DNA of 64,000 nucleotides. It comes from Persicaria tinctoria (taxonomy: Eukaryota; Streptophyta; Magnoliopsida; Caryophyllales; Polygonaceae). The stretch is from assembly GCA_037127255.1 (NCBI GenBank), contig JBANSL010000009.1, positions 16,752,475 to 16,816,474 of the forward strand. The letters are read 5' to 3'. Below the pieces are notes generated by a model. That model made no database searches and was not told where the DNA came from. It saw only the letters and a list, made by a program, of their open reading frames with translations. Positions 21,791 through 33,680 of the stretch are shown here, piece by piece. The translations under genes were made by a program, and so were the position numbers. Position 1 is the stretch's first letter. Every line of letters begins with the position of its first letter.

Positions 21791-23037
21791 ATTTGGTCCG
21801 ACAAACTTAAGTACCCAATGACAAACTAACATTATTAATCGTTTTGTATATTAAAATAAAGAAGAAAAATCTATCCGACACGAAAGGGTACGCTAAGAAT
21901 ATGAATATATACACACACAAAATTTCATCCTCGATCTCCCAATATCAAATTATAGAGGGTAACAAAATTAAATTTCAGTAAACACAATATCGTCTTTCAA
22001 TTTGATCCAACACGAATGAATGAATGATCCTCTCGTCATCAAGCGTTGGCTTGATTATATATTGCGTCTTATTTCAATTTTCTAAAAATATAATAGTTTG
22101 TTTAATTGGTCAGATTTTGTAAATTAATACAAGCTTGCTCACAAATGAGCGGCAACAACTCGATCATTTTGACATATATCCATGCATATGCATTGGCTAG
22201 CTGGATATTTAATTTTGAATTGGTTTTTGATGAACCGCGATTTCAATTTAGAGTGTTAATTAACTCCATCTCTTGATTAGTTAATCATTTAAATAACGGA
22301 AATTTCGCCTGGGAACCCTGTGGTTTCGCGTAATTCGTGTGGTAAACAAAGGTTTCAAATATTTCGCCTGGTGACCCTGGGGTTTCGAAAGTTTTTGCCT
22401 CGCATCCACAAGTTTGACTTTGTCCAATAATTGTGTTTTAAAGTTATAGAAGGGTGAGTATTGTAATATTAACAAAATTTGTGGTATATTTTCACAAATA
22501 CCACCATTGTAAACATAGATCTCTAATCTCGTGTACAACTGAGCAAAACCAACAATGACAGTGGGGGAGGAATCGCCCTGAGCCAAGGTCGGGGAACAAC
22601 GGTTGGTGGTCGGCTACCGGTGTGATCTAGGGTGTGAATTTGATCTCAAATCATGGATTGAAACTACGAATTTGGAATAATGAATTTTAGGGTTTTGTGG
22701 TCCGAAAATTTTGGGGGGTTTTGGTTGTTGTTTGTTGGGTTCGAAAATTTTAGGGAATGGGGTTGTAATAGCTCAAAATTTAGGGAATGGGGTTGTAATA
22801 GCTCAGATTATAGTTCCGCCTAGAGTCACAGATTCATATTGTATTAAAGTTGAAAGGGTTGATTTTGTGTATCTGCTCTGAGTGAGTTCTCTCATTTTTT
22901 ATTCTATGTATATTGAGGGTGGTACTAAAACGACCCCAAGTTCATTGTTGGATTCGTCTTGTTCACCTGAAAGTATGAAGTATTTATTTTCATCTTGTAT
23001 GTCAAAACCCCATATTGATTTTGTTTCTGTGTTTTAG
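21791..23037. other. Intergenic DNA with small repeats
   Basis: No gene recognised. ATTTCGCCTGG..ACCCTG.GGTTTCG occurs twice (about 22306-22330 and 22360-22388). About 22620-22720 is an inverted relative of about 560-640. A 31-bp unit (TTTAGGGAATGGGGTTG..) is tandemly duplicated at about 22751-22806. Confidence 0.5.
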
Positions 23038-23136
23038 GGCAAGCTGTCATACAACGTTTATAGAGGAAGAGACTGTATGAAGTATGAACAAGAGGTTGAG
23101 AAACTTGGCAGTTTCCAACTTCGAATTCATGACCAG
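23038..23136 (+). other. Exon-like 33-codon open stretch
   Basis: A 99-bp stretch, open in frame, is preceded by a T-rich tract ending TTTTAG and followed by GTCAGC, so both splice signals are canonical. It encodes a charged peptide containing YNVYRGRDCMKYEQEVEKLG. I do not recognise the protein and find no neighbouring exon. It could be a captured gene fragment or chance. Confidence 0.3.
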
Positions 23137-23271
23137 GTCAGCAACTCATCATGTCTGCTATGGAGCTATTACCATGCAACACATCCTTTTCTCATCTTAC
23201 CATCTAATGTACAAGCTGAATTACGCTTTTTTGCTTGCCTATTTATTTTGATTTTTTTCCTATAAATTTTT

Positions 23272-23340
23272 AGCCTATTAGCTCAACCGGTAGAGCATTG
23301 TGCTTGGACACAAGATGTGAGTTCGAATCCCATATAGGCT
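23272..23340 (+). pseudogene. tRNA-like sequence, plus strand
   Basis: A 7-bp acceptor stem AGCCTAT/ATAGGCT is perfect. The D-arm reads TAGCTCAACCGGTAGAGC (good A box) and the T-arm GTGAG-TTCGAAT-CCCAT has one mismatch (B box GTTCGAATCC). The anticodon arm TTGTG-CTTGGA-CACAA has a 6-base loop, so normal decoding is unlikely. It is probably a tRNA pseudogene or a tRNA-derived SINE head. Confidence 0.5.
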
Positions 23341-23458
23341 ATATACATATTGAAAAAAGTGAGAAGAATCCCAAAGAAGAAAAATAGAAGGATACATATT
23401 ACTGTCATGATGATGATGAAAACAAAGTTCTGGATACCAATGTTCAATTTTACGGATC

Positions 23459-23518
23459 AACCTATGTGGGAGTCGAACCCACATTAACACATTGCTCTAC
23501 CATTTGAGCTAATAGGTT
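23459..23518 (-). pseudogene. tRNA-like sequence with shortened anticodon region, minus strand
   Basis: The minus strand has a perfect 7-bp acceptor stem AACCTAT/ATAGGTT, the D-arm TAGCTCAAATGGTAGAGC and a perfect T-arm GTGGG-TTCGACT-CCCAC. Only about 11 bases separate the D- and T-arms, so there is no anticodon arm. It faces the plus-strand tRNA-like sequence 118 bp away and is similar to it in the D-arm, giving an inverted pair. Confidence 0.5.
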
Positions 23519-24129
23519 AAACAAATTTTGCCCATGTGGATTTAACTAGAAATATAAACACATTCAACTTTGTGCATAACTTTGACTGGTTGAGCATAAG
23601 TTACCTGTCAGTTGTATAACTACAAGCAAACAAACAACAAAGAAATGAGATTGATAACTAGAATGGTCGATTCCTTGCAACTTCAGAATCATAATTCGAA
23701 CCATTTCAAGATGGTGAGCAATATTTGCATGGATCTAGTAAAGGCCCGCACAAGAAATTATCAGGCCTAAGCAACACAAAAATAAGGATACAAACCAATG
23801 CTAACGGCCAAATCAAAGCTGGAAATGTCAACATAACAAAAGGATACTACCAGCATTTTCTTGGAAAAAACAGAATAGTTGGACCTACAAATGGGTAACA
23901 TACTTTATCTCAGACTTCAATTCATCAAAGATAAAAATAATTTAAACAGTTGATACACAAGACTTAAGACGACAAACCCACCAAAATTGTGTTGCTCTAA
24001 TTAAGCAATGCTCATGGAAAACTAACTTCGCATAAACTTTACAGCTTAGACTCAGTCTTACTGCCGACGTTTCAGTTTTAGAAGTTGAGACAATCCTGCC
24101 ACAACATGAAGTCGACTGTTTGGAACTCC
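23519..24129. other. No recognised feature
   Basis: AT-rich intergenic DNA between the tRNA-like pair and the CACTA element. TCC at 24127-24129 is the left target duplication of that element. Confidence 0.5.
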
Positions 24130-24149
24130 CACTAGTAGAAAAAGGGCCT

Positions 24150-24635
24150 TTGGCGACGGTGAAATTACCACGGTTCCGTGTTTCTTCGAAGTAAATTTGG
24201 AAACTTGTAAATTTACCTCGGTTCTGAAGGGAACCGTGGTAATTCAGCATTAAAAAATTCCCACACACCGTGGTAAATATGAAAATTGGACTTATTTACC
24301 ACGGTTGTCTTCTGAACCGTGGTAATGCAGCATTAAAAATTTACCACACACCGTGGTAAATATGGAAATTTGACCTATTTACCACAGTTGTCTTCGAAAC
24401 CGTGGTAAATTATGAAATTATTTTGTTTTGTTTTTTTTAGACGAAACAAAATTACCTTACACCGCAGTAAATCTGTAAAATTGACAAAATTACCACACAC
24501 CGTGGTAAATTATGAAATTATTTTGTTTTTTTTTTTGTTTTTTTAGACGAAACAAAAGTACCTTATACCGTAGTAAATCTGCAAAATTGACAAAATTACC
24601 ACACGTCTTCGGATGACGTGGTAAATTTACCAAAT
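24150..24635 (+). repeat. Left subterminal repeats of the CACTA element
   Basis: At least ten TACCACGG / CCGTGGTAA units in both orientations within about 480 bp. Part of the block (AAATTATTTTGTTTT..AGACGAAACAAA) is tandemly repeated. These are probable transposase-binding sites. Confidence 0.75.
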
Positions 24636-25261
24636 TTCACACTTCCTCCAAAATAATTCCCGCGTTCTAAATTCAATTAAATATATAGCTTTTAAATATT
24701 CAATTGGGGTTTTATATTTACAAAAAATCTGAATTAATGAAACCCTAACCTAACCCTCGTATCTCAGTCGATCTCCGTTGGAAGAGATAGAGCTTGGAGG
24801 CGATCAACTGCCATCGATCGCTTCTTCACTCTCGTTCCTTGCCGAAATTCATCGACGCCGCCCAGCAATTGCATTGGAGAGATTGAGTGCTTGTTCTTCA
24901 CTCCCGTTCAGGAGTGGTCACCTGTTTTTCACGTCTTCGGATTGAGTGCTTGTTCTTCACGCCGCCCAGCAATTACATTCAATTGGGGTTCATATCTCCA
25001 TCGTTGTCGGAATTCGTTCGTACTGTCCGGGTATGGTGCTAAATTCAAGCTCTTTATGGTTCACAAAGTTTCAATATCTGAATCCCACCCTAATTTATAC
25101 TACAAGCTCTTCGGATTGAGTGGATTTTCCAAGAGGAAATCCAAGCATCCCATATATCTGCATATATTGGGTAAGCTATTATTTATTTGTGAAAGTGCTG
25201 TTTTTATTATAATTATTTTGGTACATGTTTTGATCTAAAAAACTTTCTATTTGATAGGTAT

Positions 25262-26814
25262 TTGGTTGGGTATTTGAAGGAAAAAAAGAAGCTACATAAA
25301 TTTGGATTTCTATGCCCACATAGAATTGCTGAAATTCCAATTGAGCTTTTAAATACTCAATCCAAAGAGCGTCCAATTGCACTCAAAGAAGAGCGATCAA
25401 AAGAGCGGGCAAGGTATATAGATGCGATGAAAGAAGAGCGATCAAACGAGCGAGAAAGGTATATTGCATATGCGATGAGACAAGCTTCAAAGCATCAGCT
25501 GTTTTTTGCTCCATACAATGCCGAGTGAGTCTTAATATCTTTGCGTCTTTTGCTTTAAACATAAAATTAATATGTTTGCTTTGATCTAGTTGATTATTAT
25601 ATTTCAATATGTAGGAGGCATTGGATGCTTTGTGTTAGTTATCCTTATGCAGAAACAGTGTTTTGCCTTGACTCGGCTAGAGCCTCTAGAGGTAAAGTAA
25701 TTAGAGATGACATCAAGCATGTAATTGAAATGTAAGTTTTTTTTAACTTATTATTGCTTTACAGGGATAAAATCACGATGATGATGATGATTTATCTTGT
25801 ATTAAAATAGGTCTTTGAAAATTTGGATCGCTGAAAAGAAGCTAAATAGGCCGAACTCCAAACCAAAGTGGCATGCATTAAAGGTTAGTTAAATTATTGT
25901 GGTGTGAGTATATATTACATAATTGCATTTGTTCACATCTGAATGACATAATTAATCAATATTTTTTCATCCTAGAGTTAGTGTTTTTACAATTAATCCT
26001 CTTTTGTAGTGCCCTTCTCAAACAAATGGAATTGATTGTGGATATTATGTCCTTCGATTCATGTGGGAGATCATCACTAAAGATTCCGTCCCAGAAAAGG
26101 TAAATATATATTAGCGTTAGCACCGTTCAGATTTTAGAGCAATGTGTCGACCAAATGATATTAGCTATAGCAATGCCGATTGAGTAGCTCGAATGTGACC
26201 TGAATTGATTATGAAGCTATTAGTGTCATGGTATAATGATCGATCTGGAACTAAAATGGCTTAATTTGATTACTATCTCTCATCTTTAATTGAAGGATCT
26301 TGCAGCCTTTTAGGTTACTTCTTTTATTAGTTTTCCAGATACTCTTATTAGTGTAGGCAGGCCAATCGCCACTGATAGTAGGTTCGTTCCCTTGTTGAAT
26401 GTATACAAGGTTTATACCTTCTTTTCATCCTGAACTGATGCCATATACTTATTGGCTTTCAGCCTTTCACTAATGTTTGTTCACTAGATGGGGATTATAC
26501 CTTCTTTTCATCATGAATTGGTGCTATATACGTATTGGCTTTCAACCTTTCACCAATGCTTGTTCAAACTCATTTTTACTTTATTATATATTATTTCCTT
26601 GTGTAAATGTGTGTTATGATTTTTATGTATATTTATAACTTTGTTTTGTGAGATAACTGCTCCTTGTATATATCTGGTTTCTAATTTAGATTATAAAATT
26701 TACTTTGGCATGCAGTTTAATCCGCCATCCGTGGAGTTGGTACCACATTATACACATGCCATGATAGATGAAATTCGAGATCAATGGGCAAATTTTGTTC
26801 AAAACTTTATGTAG
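25262..26814 (+). CDS. Ulp1-like cysteine protease (C48), C-terminal half, five exons
   Basis: Predicted exons are 25262-25524, 25615-25731, 25811-25883, 26010-26099 and 26716-26814. All four introns are GT-AG and the joined frame (213 codons plus stop) is open. Exon 2 carries the catalytic His and Asp (HWMLCVSYP, VFCLDSARAS). Exon 4 carries the Gln and Cys (PSQTNGIDCGYYV). These are the His-Asp-Gln-Cys residues of SUMO-type C48 proteases. Exon 1 repeats EERS(K/N)ER twice and is likely helical. An upstream exon ending near 25170 (GGTAAG donor) is possible, so the start is a guess. The preceding 24740-24900 looks like a 5' untranslated region. The intact triad and splice sites suggest it is expressed or recently was. 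The substrate is unknown. Confidence 0.75.
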
Positions 26815-27089
26815 TACGTATATGTAATGCGCAGATGGTAGGGTAGGGTACGGAATGTAGGCTTCTTTATATTAGTCAAATTTTATTAGCTAGTTATGCA
26901 TTTGTTTGAATTAAGATGTTAAACATGATTAATTATATAATATATATATATACACGCTACTAATGTTTTACCATTTCTTACAGTGTTGTAGTTTTGTTTT
27001 TATAGTTTGTTATTGTAATATTGATTGATTATCGACATGAAAATAGGAAAATATAATGCTATATAAATATTATTATAGAACCCAGAAAA

Positions 27090-27525
27090 TGTAATTTACC
27101 ACGGTTCAATTTAAATGTGTAGTAAATTTGCATAAATGAATGTTACCACGTCAACAAAATTACCACGGGTGATCAATATTACCACGTAAATAATTTTACC
27201 ACATATATCAAATTTACTGCGGTTCGTCCACTTTAACCATGGTGCGATTTTACTTCGGTTGAGCAACTTTTCCACGGGTAAACCAAGATAAGAAGCCAAG
27301 ACTAATTTACCACGGGTTGTCTTATTTACCACGGTTCGACCAATTTTACCATGGTGCGATTTTACCTCGGTTGAGCATCATTACCACGGGTGAGACAAGA
27401 TAAAAGCCAAGACTAATTTACCACGGGTTGGCTTATTTACCACGGTTCGACCACTTTTACCACATCCACTTTTACCATGGTTGAGAACCGTGGTAAATAA
27501 TGCACACGGAACCGAGGTAAATTTG
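27090..27525 (+). repeat. Right subterminal repeats of the CACTA element
   Basis: Fifteen or so TTACCACGG(T/G)T-like units. A roughly 110-bp unit (TTTACC.CGGTTGAGCA..AGCCAAGACTAATTTACC) is repeated about twice. They mirror the left side. Confidence 0.75.
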
Positions 27526-27541
27526 GCTTTCTGTACTAGTG

Positions 27542-27793
27542 TCCTGTCTTTGCTAAAGCTTGCCCATTGTTGTCCAAGATCACAAAGCAGGGTACATACT
27601 TGATATTATAATGAAGAAGCTGCAACAAGAACAGGAATTTGGCTTTCCACACTAACACAAGCTTCTCTAGACTTTAGGGATACCATTACACCAATAAACA
27701 TAAGCGGGATACATCTTCATGGATTCAAAGATGAATAGTGGATCATCCACTATACTGAAATTTACTAATACAATCACCAATTGATCATATTAT
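27542..27793. other. Spacer between CACTA and hAT elements
   Basis: No gene. It starts with the CACTA target duplication TCC and ends with CATATTAT (27786-27793), the left target duplication of the hAT element. Confidence 0.6.
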
Positions 27794-28534
27794 TAGGGTT
27801 GGCATGGTACGGTAACCACCAAAAAATAGTGATTACCGCGTACCAACCACAAACTAGTGGTACATAAATTTTCATACCACGTACCAACCACAAGTCGTGG
27901 TTACCGTATATGTGGTAACCACGACTTGTGGTTACCATCGGTACATTACCATGGTTACCAAGCTGTAATTCTGTTTGTAATTTTTTGAAACCCCTTGGCT
28001 ACTATCCGGTAGTTGTCATCAAAGTTATCGAACGAAAAAAATATGATTATTAAAAATAATATGATTACCACCTATTAAAAGTTCAAATAAATCAAGTACA
28101 CAACTTAAAGTACAAACCAATTCAAACCAAGCAAGTTCAAAGTCTTGAAACAAATCAAGTCCAATTGTTTAAACATTCAAAATGTCTGTGCAAGTTCAAA
28201 CAAAACAAGGTCAAAGTATTCAAACATTCAAAATGTTCATACTGTTTCTAGTAGAAAAAATAGAAATGGCCAATTTAGGTCAAAAGCAAAACACAAAATA
28301 TAAATTAAAAATTTAAAGATAATAACAATAAAATATTAAATAAAAAAAATATATATTTGGTAACCATGTTAGCCATGGTATTCAGATTTCATTACCATTA
28401 CCGTACCACCTTCATGCGGTTACCGCCAAGATGGTTACCACCATGTTGGCTACCACAAGTGTGGTTACCAACATAGTCGGTTTGTGGTTGGTACGTGGTT
28501 GGTATGGTAATTTCCGTACTATTTGCCAGCCCTA
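27794..28534 (+). mobile_element. Non-autonomous hAT element, 741 bp
   Basis: Terminal inverted repeats TAGGGTTGGCA and TGCCAGCCCTA, with perfect 8-bp target duplications CATATTAT at 27786-27793 and 28535-28542. The inside is rich in GGTAACC / GTGGTTACC motifs next to both ends and has no transposase frame. The right two thirds fall inside the segmental duplication. Confidence 0.85.
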
Positions 28535-29567
28535 CATATTATATGCTGAAATGCAATAATTCAGCAATCACATGTGAACATCTAAGTTTTGACTGGAGAT
28601 GCCATCTCAAAAAGTTATGAAATATTATAAGCGCAAGCGAGCTAGGTTTTCACCTCATGTAGCCATTTTTCAATCTCGACGTCCGCCATTACGAAATGGA
28701 ACCAATTGGATTTTCTCTTCTCTATCTCCGACACAAAATTGACAAAGGAATTGCAGACGCTGCACTTTTCAACCCCAAAACCCTAAAATTCATGATTCCA
28801 AAATTCGAAGTTTTAAGCCATGATTTGAGATCAAATTCACACCCTAGATCACTAATCCCACTCAACAACAACTAAATTGATAGATAGAATGGAACTTTCG
28901 AGGGATAGATTGAAAAATTCGAACTCTTAAAACTAACTTGAAATCGCAAGTCACCACCACCAGTCGCAGCCGCCGCGAGCCACCGCCTGCGCAACCAACT
29001 ACTACCAATATATTCATTTCGGGTTTTTTTAATTGTTTTAAGATTACATTAAGTTGAAGTATTTTTTTTGGGTTCTAAAACTTGTTGTTTGTCATTACTC
29101 TTGTTATTCAAGTTAATAAGTACTCCGTATTACCTATTTCCTTTTTTTTTGTTATTTTGTTTTTGATACTCGTATTACCTGTTAACTTGATTTCTTTTTA
29201 TATTTGTTATTTTTATAAATTGTTTTTAATCTAGGGATGAATACTAGCTTGGCTTCGGTTCAGACTAAAACCTAAATTTTATTTGGAAGCTAGTGGACAT
29301 GTTATTTTGAATATTATCGGGACTATTTAAGTTTTTCTATTGCTTTTGTGCTTAAATGCATGAACAATTTAAGTATTTATGTTGTTGCTAGTTATAAATT
29401 TTAAATTTTATTTAAGTTGTGTTGTCTTTGGTTATTTGTATGCTTTTTTTCATCAACACTCAAAACATGGTAAAATACTATTACCAACACGTAGCAACCA
29501 ACTTAATTGGTAACCAATTAAGTTGGTACAACCCCTTCGGCAGTTGGTAATGGTTTGGATTTTAGGA
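28535..29567. other. Non-coding spacer, copy 2
   Basis: Equivalent of 322-1365, with about 11 bp deleted in a T-rich tract. No gene. Confidence 0.5.
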
Positions 29568-30596
29568 TTACCAATTATAATTGGTTGGTACGTGGTAACG
29601 AGAAAAACTAATTGGTATTGTACCGTTATGGAGCCTCATCCTCACATTATGAAGTGTATGGCGTGTACCGTCATGGAGCCTCATCCTCACGCTCCCGATT
29701 CCTTTAACTCTCAACTTCTCTGTACTCGCTAGATTGCAATCACCAAACTCTCCATCAGTCTTCAAGGTGTCAAATAATGCTTGATCCCTGCAAATGTGCA
29801 TCGACACGGCATTATCCATCACCCACTCTAACTTAGCAACCTCTTCACTTGTTGTTAAGTACACCTCATCATAACCACCAACTTCACCATCAACCACGCC
29901 GACCACATTCGTTTGAGAGCAATCATCATTCTTCCGCACAGACGTCTTTCTCAACATCTTCACATCCTCCCTGAATTGCGGATACCTCATTTGTATGTGA
30001 CCCTTCTCCCCATAATAATAGCACTCCACATCACTAAGATCCCGACGATGATATGATTTTGATCTCCATCTCAGGCCACCATTCCCCGTCTCTACATTAT
30101 CCGAGTCAAGAAGCGGTCGTGATCTAGATCTTCACCTTTGGTGATCATTCCCCCTTGACTGGCTCCTCCCTCGCTCACGATTCTCCGCAACTATTATGCT
30201 ATCCCTTCCTGTGTTGAGAGCGTCATTCTTCATCATCCTCTCACTCTCTCGTAACGCAGCTGTTACCTCCTCTAGAGTGAGAGTCGTTCTTCCTACGAGC
30301 AATGTCTGCACCAAAGGCTTGTAGGACCTCGATAATGACGCTAACAAAAGTAATGCTTGCTCCTCATCTTTAATATTATCATCCGTATTCATCAACTTGC
30401 ATACTAGTTGATATTAATGACGCTAACAACAATAACGCTTGCTCCTCATCTTTAATATTATCATCCGCATTCATCAACTATCATACTAGTTGATTGAAAG
30501 AGTTAATGTGGTCATGAAGATTACCTCATTCATCCATTCTGAGCGAGTATAACTCCATCTTCAAGCACAACCGGTTCATTAACGACTTCGACGCAT
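29568..30596 (-). pseudogene. Copia gag-protease remnant (copy 2)
   Basis: Equivalent of 1366-2394, with a handful of amino-acid differences (for example HICRDQ in place of HICKDQ). It has the same broken zinc knuckle and the same mutated protease motif, so the damage predates the duplication. Confidence 0.75.
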
Positions 30597-31298
30597 CACT
30601 AGTACAAAAACAAGAATATACCCCAGGCATTTTACCTAATATACCTAGGATCTGACAAGGGAATGCTCCGGGCTTCAGGTTGGTTGAGCTAAAATGTAAG
30701 TCTGACTTTGTAGCCCGGATATATATCCGTGGTATATAAACAAAAATATTTTGAGCTGAAAAGACACGCCCGAGGTATATGCTTATTATATCCGGGGTAT
30801 ATACCTCTAATATCCGGGGTATATACTCAAGCAAATTTTTAACTCAAAAATAAGCTCGGGGTATATACATCTAATATCCAGGGTATATACCTCTAACCTC
30901 CGGGGTATATAGTACATCCAATCTGAGTTTAATTTCGTGTATCCGGGGTATTAAACTGAAATTATCCGGGGTATATACCTCTTGGGAGAATATTCTTGTC
31001 CTATATATAGCCCAGAGGTCTCACTAAAAATCCGAGGTATATAATGATTTTTTTTTAAAAAAAAATTCAATACCCACAATTGAATAGCACATTCAGATTA
31101 ATATATAGACAACCAAAAATCCACAATTGAATGGCACATGAAACAAATTTTTTGAATTTCAACTCTTCAATGTACCAAGTGCTTACAATTTGGAACAAAC
31201 TAAGGCATTGCAAAATGTTGTACATGTTCAACAACACATGAATAATGTCTTACAATCTACATAGATGAACCATACCCCTATAATATGCCCGAGGAAGA
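30597..31298 (+). mobile_element. CACTA end fragment (copy 2)
   Basis: Starts CACTAGTACAAAAAC. Subterminal CCGGGGTATATAC repeats run to about 31050. It is cut at 31299 by T2. GAAGA at 31294-31298 is the left target duplication of T2. Confidence 0.65.
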
Positions 31299-33193
31299 TG
31301 TTGTAGGAGGAAATCGAGTTCAAAATATAGAAATATAAATCAAACCGGATTATGCCCACGCAAATGATTACAAGACTTCCTCCCGATGTAGTAAAAGGAA
31401 GTCAGGATCGATCCTCGAGGAATCGTGTCAGCGGATCTCAGGCAGCGGAAAATCTCACGGATGGTTGTCGACTTCAGAGTACTCGACCTCGACTAAGGTT
31501 AGTCGACAGAGGGTCAAGGACAGTCGAATTCGAGCAAGGCAAAGTCACTGGATTTTTGGTCGATCTCGAGAAGTTTGCTCGACGTCGAATTGGCTGGTCG
31601 TAGTCGAGTCGGCCTGGTGGACTTCGAGGAACCTGCAGAGACAGAAGCAACAACGATCTTTGCTCGATCGAGAATGAGTAGTCGACGTCGACAAGCGGTG
31701 GTCGTAGTCGAGCAGTAACAGTAACGAAAATAAAAGACAAATCTTTGCGGAATTCAGAATAAAATACGTAAAAGAAAACTTCCAAAATCGGGGTTTGCGA
31801 CAACAATAACCAAACATACATAAGGCAAGATAAATAACGATAATCATGCAAATTGCATCGAAGGATCAAGCTTTCGCCTTTTCCAACAATTAGACAACTC
31901 TTTCAAGAAACCCTAATTGTATCTACCGATTTTATGTTTATAATCCAAGTTGTTAGCATGGATCTCTATTAAATAGGTAATAAACACATAAAAGGTAGTA
32001 GATGCTCAAAACATAATAAAAGTCGAATCTTTACCTCAAACACGCTTGGCTATCGTCGGGCTCTCCCCAACCCTAGAAGTGGGTGGACTACTCGCTCTTC
32101 ATCAAAATCGCAGACATCATTGATGGAAAAGAAATTTGCATTAAAATCAACCACAGCTTACAACATATTAGAGCCAACTTGCTCTCGCTCCATAACTCCT
32201 CTCGGCCTCCACTTTCTCTCTCTCTCTCTCTCTCTCCTACTTCTCTTCCTAAGATTGAATTGAATGATGGAATGAATAAAAATCAGCCCTATAGGCTTTA
32301 TTTATAGGCTTCCAATCCATGCTAATCAAGGAAATTCTATCTATATCTCTATCTAACATAGAACATATAATTCTACTTAGAAATAAATCTATCTAAATAA
32401 GTAAAACTAGATAAATCCCAGGGTAATTAATTGTTTAACCCTTAGGATAGATAAAAAGATAAAAATATCTAAATCGTCATGTGTTGGAAATCTTCTCTCG
32501 AAAATATCTCCATCGGATTCGGGATAGAACCTTAACAAGACTCGGACTAGATCGAAATCCGCCACTGTGGTCAACTCGATATCGAGTAGCCTTACTCGAT
32601 ATTGACCAACATTTCTTCGCTTCAGCTCCAGCAACTCGATTCCGGCCACCAGAGTGAACATCGACCAGCTTCAACTCGATATCGACTAAGTCAAGTCGAT
32701 ATCGACTTCTTCCTTTCTTCCTCAGCTGGCTTGGTCGATTATGGGATCTCACTCGATTTTTGGCTTGGTCGACTTTGACCAATTCTGGTCGATGTCGAGG
32801 AAATCTTGCCTTCTCTTCACAGCTCCTCGATCTGGTTCTCTTACTCGAGCTCGGGTGTGTTTTTGGCCTTGGTCGTCATCGAGTAACTTACTCGACATCG
32901 AGTAAAGTCTTGAACTCGAGTTGGCTTCTTCTTCCTTCCTCGATCAAGTCTGCTCTCCCGCTGTAGTCGACATCGAGTAGCCTTAGTCGACTTCGAGTAG
33001 ATCCCATTTTTTTGTTTCGTCTTGGAATGGCTCCAAATTTTGTAATATTAAACCAAAACTTATGTAGACCTCTATTTCTTGTAAATAAGCATATAATACA
33101 CAAATTCAACATATTCCTAGCCTGAAATATGCAAAGTACATAGAATAAGGAGCTAAAATAAGCATAGAAAAATGGCATAAAACATGGACATCA
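31299..33193 (-). repeat. T2 3' LTR
   Basis: 1,895 bp, TGATGTCCATG...CTACAACA on the minus strand. TCGA-rich blocks lie at about 31410-31710 and 32540-33000. The TATA box CTATAAATA is intact (minus strand, within 32296-32307), unlike copy 1. A CT microsatellite lies at 32215-32237. Confidence 0.85.
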
Positions 33194-33212
33194 AATCACC
33201 TCATACTTAAGC

Positions 33213-33230
33213 TTGCTTGTCCCCAAGCAA
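33213..33230 (-). promoter_or_regulatory. GGGA hairpin next to polypurine tract (T2)
   Basis: Minus strand TTGCTTG-GGGA-CAAGCAA, then AAGTATGAGGTGATT and the LTR. Confidence 0.6.
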
Positions 33231-33644
33231 TAACTTGGATGGTCATTCAGGGGAAGAAATCAAAACTCTCAACATAGTAGATTCATTCTTATATGACCCT
33301 GCAATCAATTACCATCATCGAAAAGATACTTGTGCCACAATCCATGCATGTGCAAATAAAAAGCAACATCTACTCATAAAAGGAGGGTTATGCAAAAAAC
33401 AATTCATGTGATAAAGCATTAATAATCAAGAGGACTTTATTTGAGCTCAAAAGGAGTAGATATGTAAAAGGCTAAAGGTAGGCAAATTTTGGCCATGTGG
33501 TGTTAATGATCTGGGGAAATGCATTATTTCCAATCTGAATTTCCACATTCCTTCTTAATAAGATTCATCACTTTTCTCTCTTTCGCTCAATGCTTTTTTT
33601 CCCAATATTATGCCTTAACCTCTCTAACCTCAGCACTGCCTTCT

Positions 33645-33680
33645 CGCGAGTCGCAAATATGGGTGTCATGAATGGCCCCG
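33645..33680 (-). promoter_or_regulatory. Conserved CATGACACCCAT motif (T2)
   Basis: Minus strand CGGGGCCATTCATGACACC with the same continuation as in T1 and T3. Confidence 0.5.

Larger units (their letters stand above)
24130..27541 (+). mobile_element. CACTA-type (CMC) transposon carrying a C48 protease gene
   Basis: Complete 3,412-bp element: CACTAGTAGAAAAAG at the left, and its inverted counterpart at the right (minus strand CACTAGTACAGAAAGCC). It is flanked by perfect TCC target duplications (24127-24129 and 27542-27544). Subterminal regions carry many TTACCACGGTT-type repeats. There is no TNPD/TPase-like frame, so it is non-autonomous. The single recognisable gene is a spliced Ulp1-like protease. 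Capture of such C48 genes by plant DNA transposons is known. Confidence 0.9.

Noticed and set aside
23272..23340. Functional tRNA gene
   Set aside because: The anticodon loop has six bases and the T-stem a mismatch, so it is listed as tRNA-like only.
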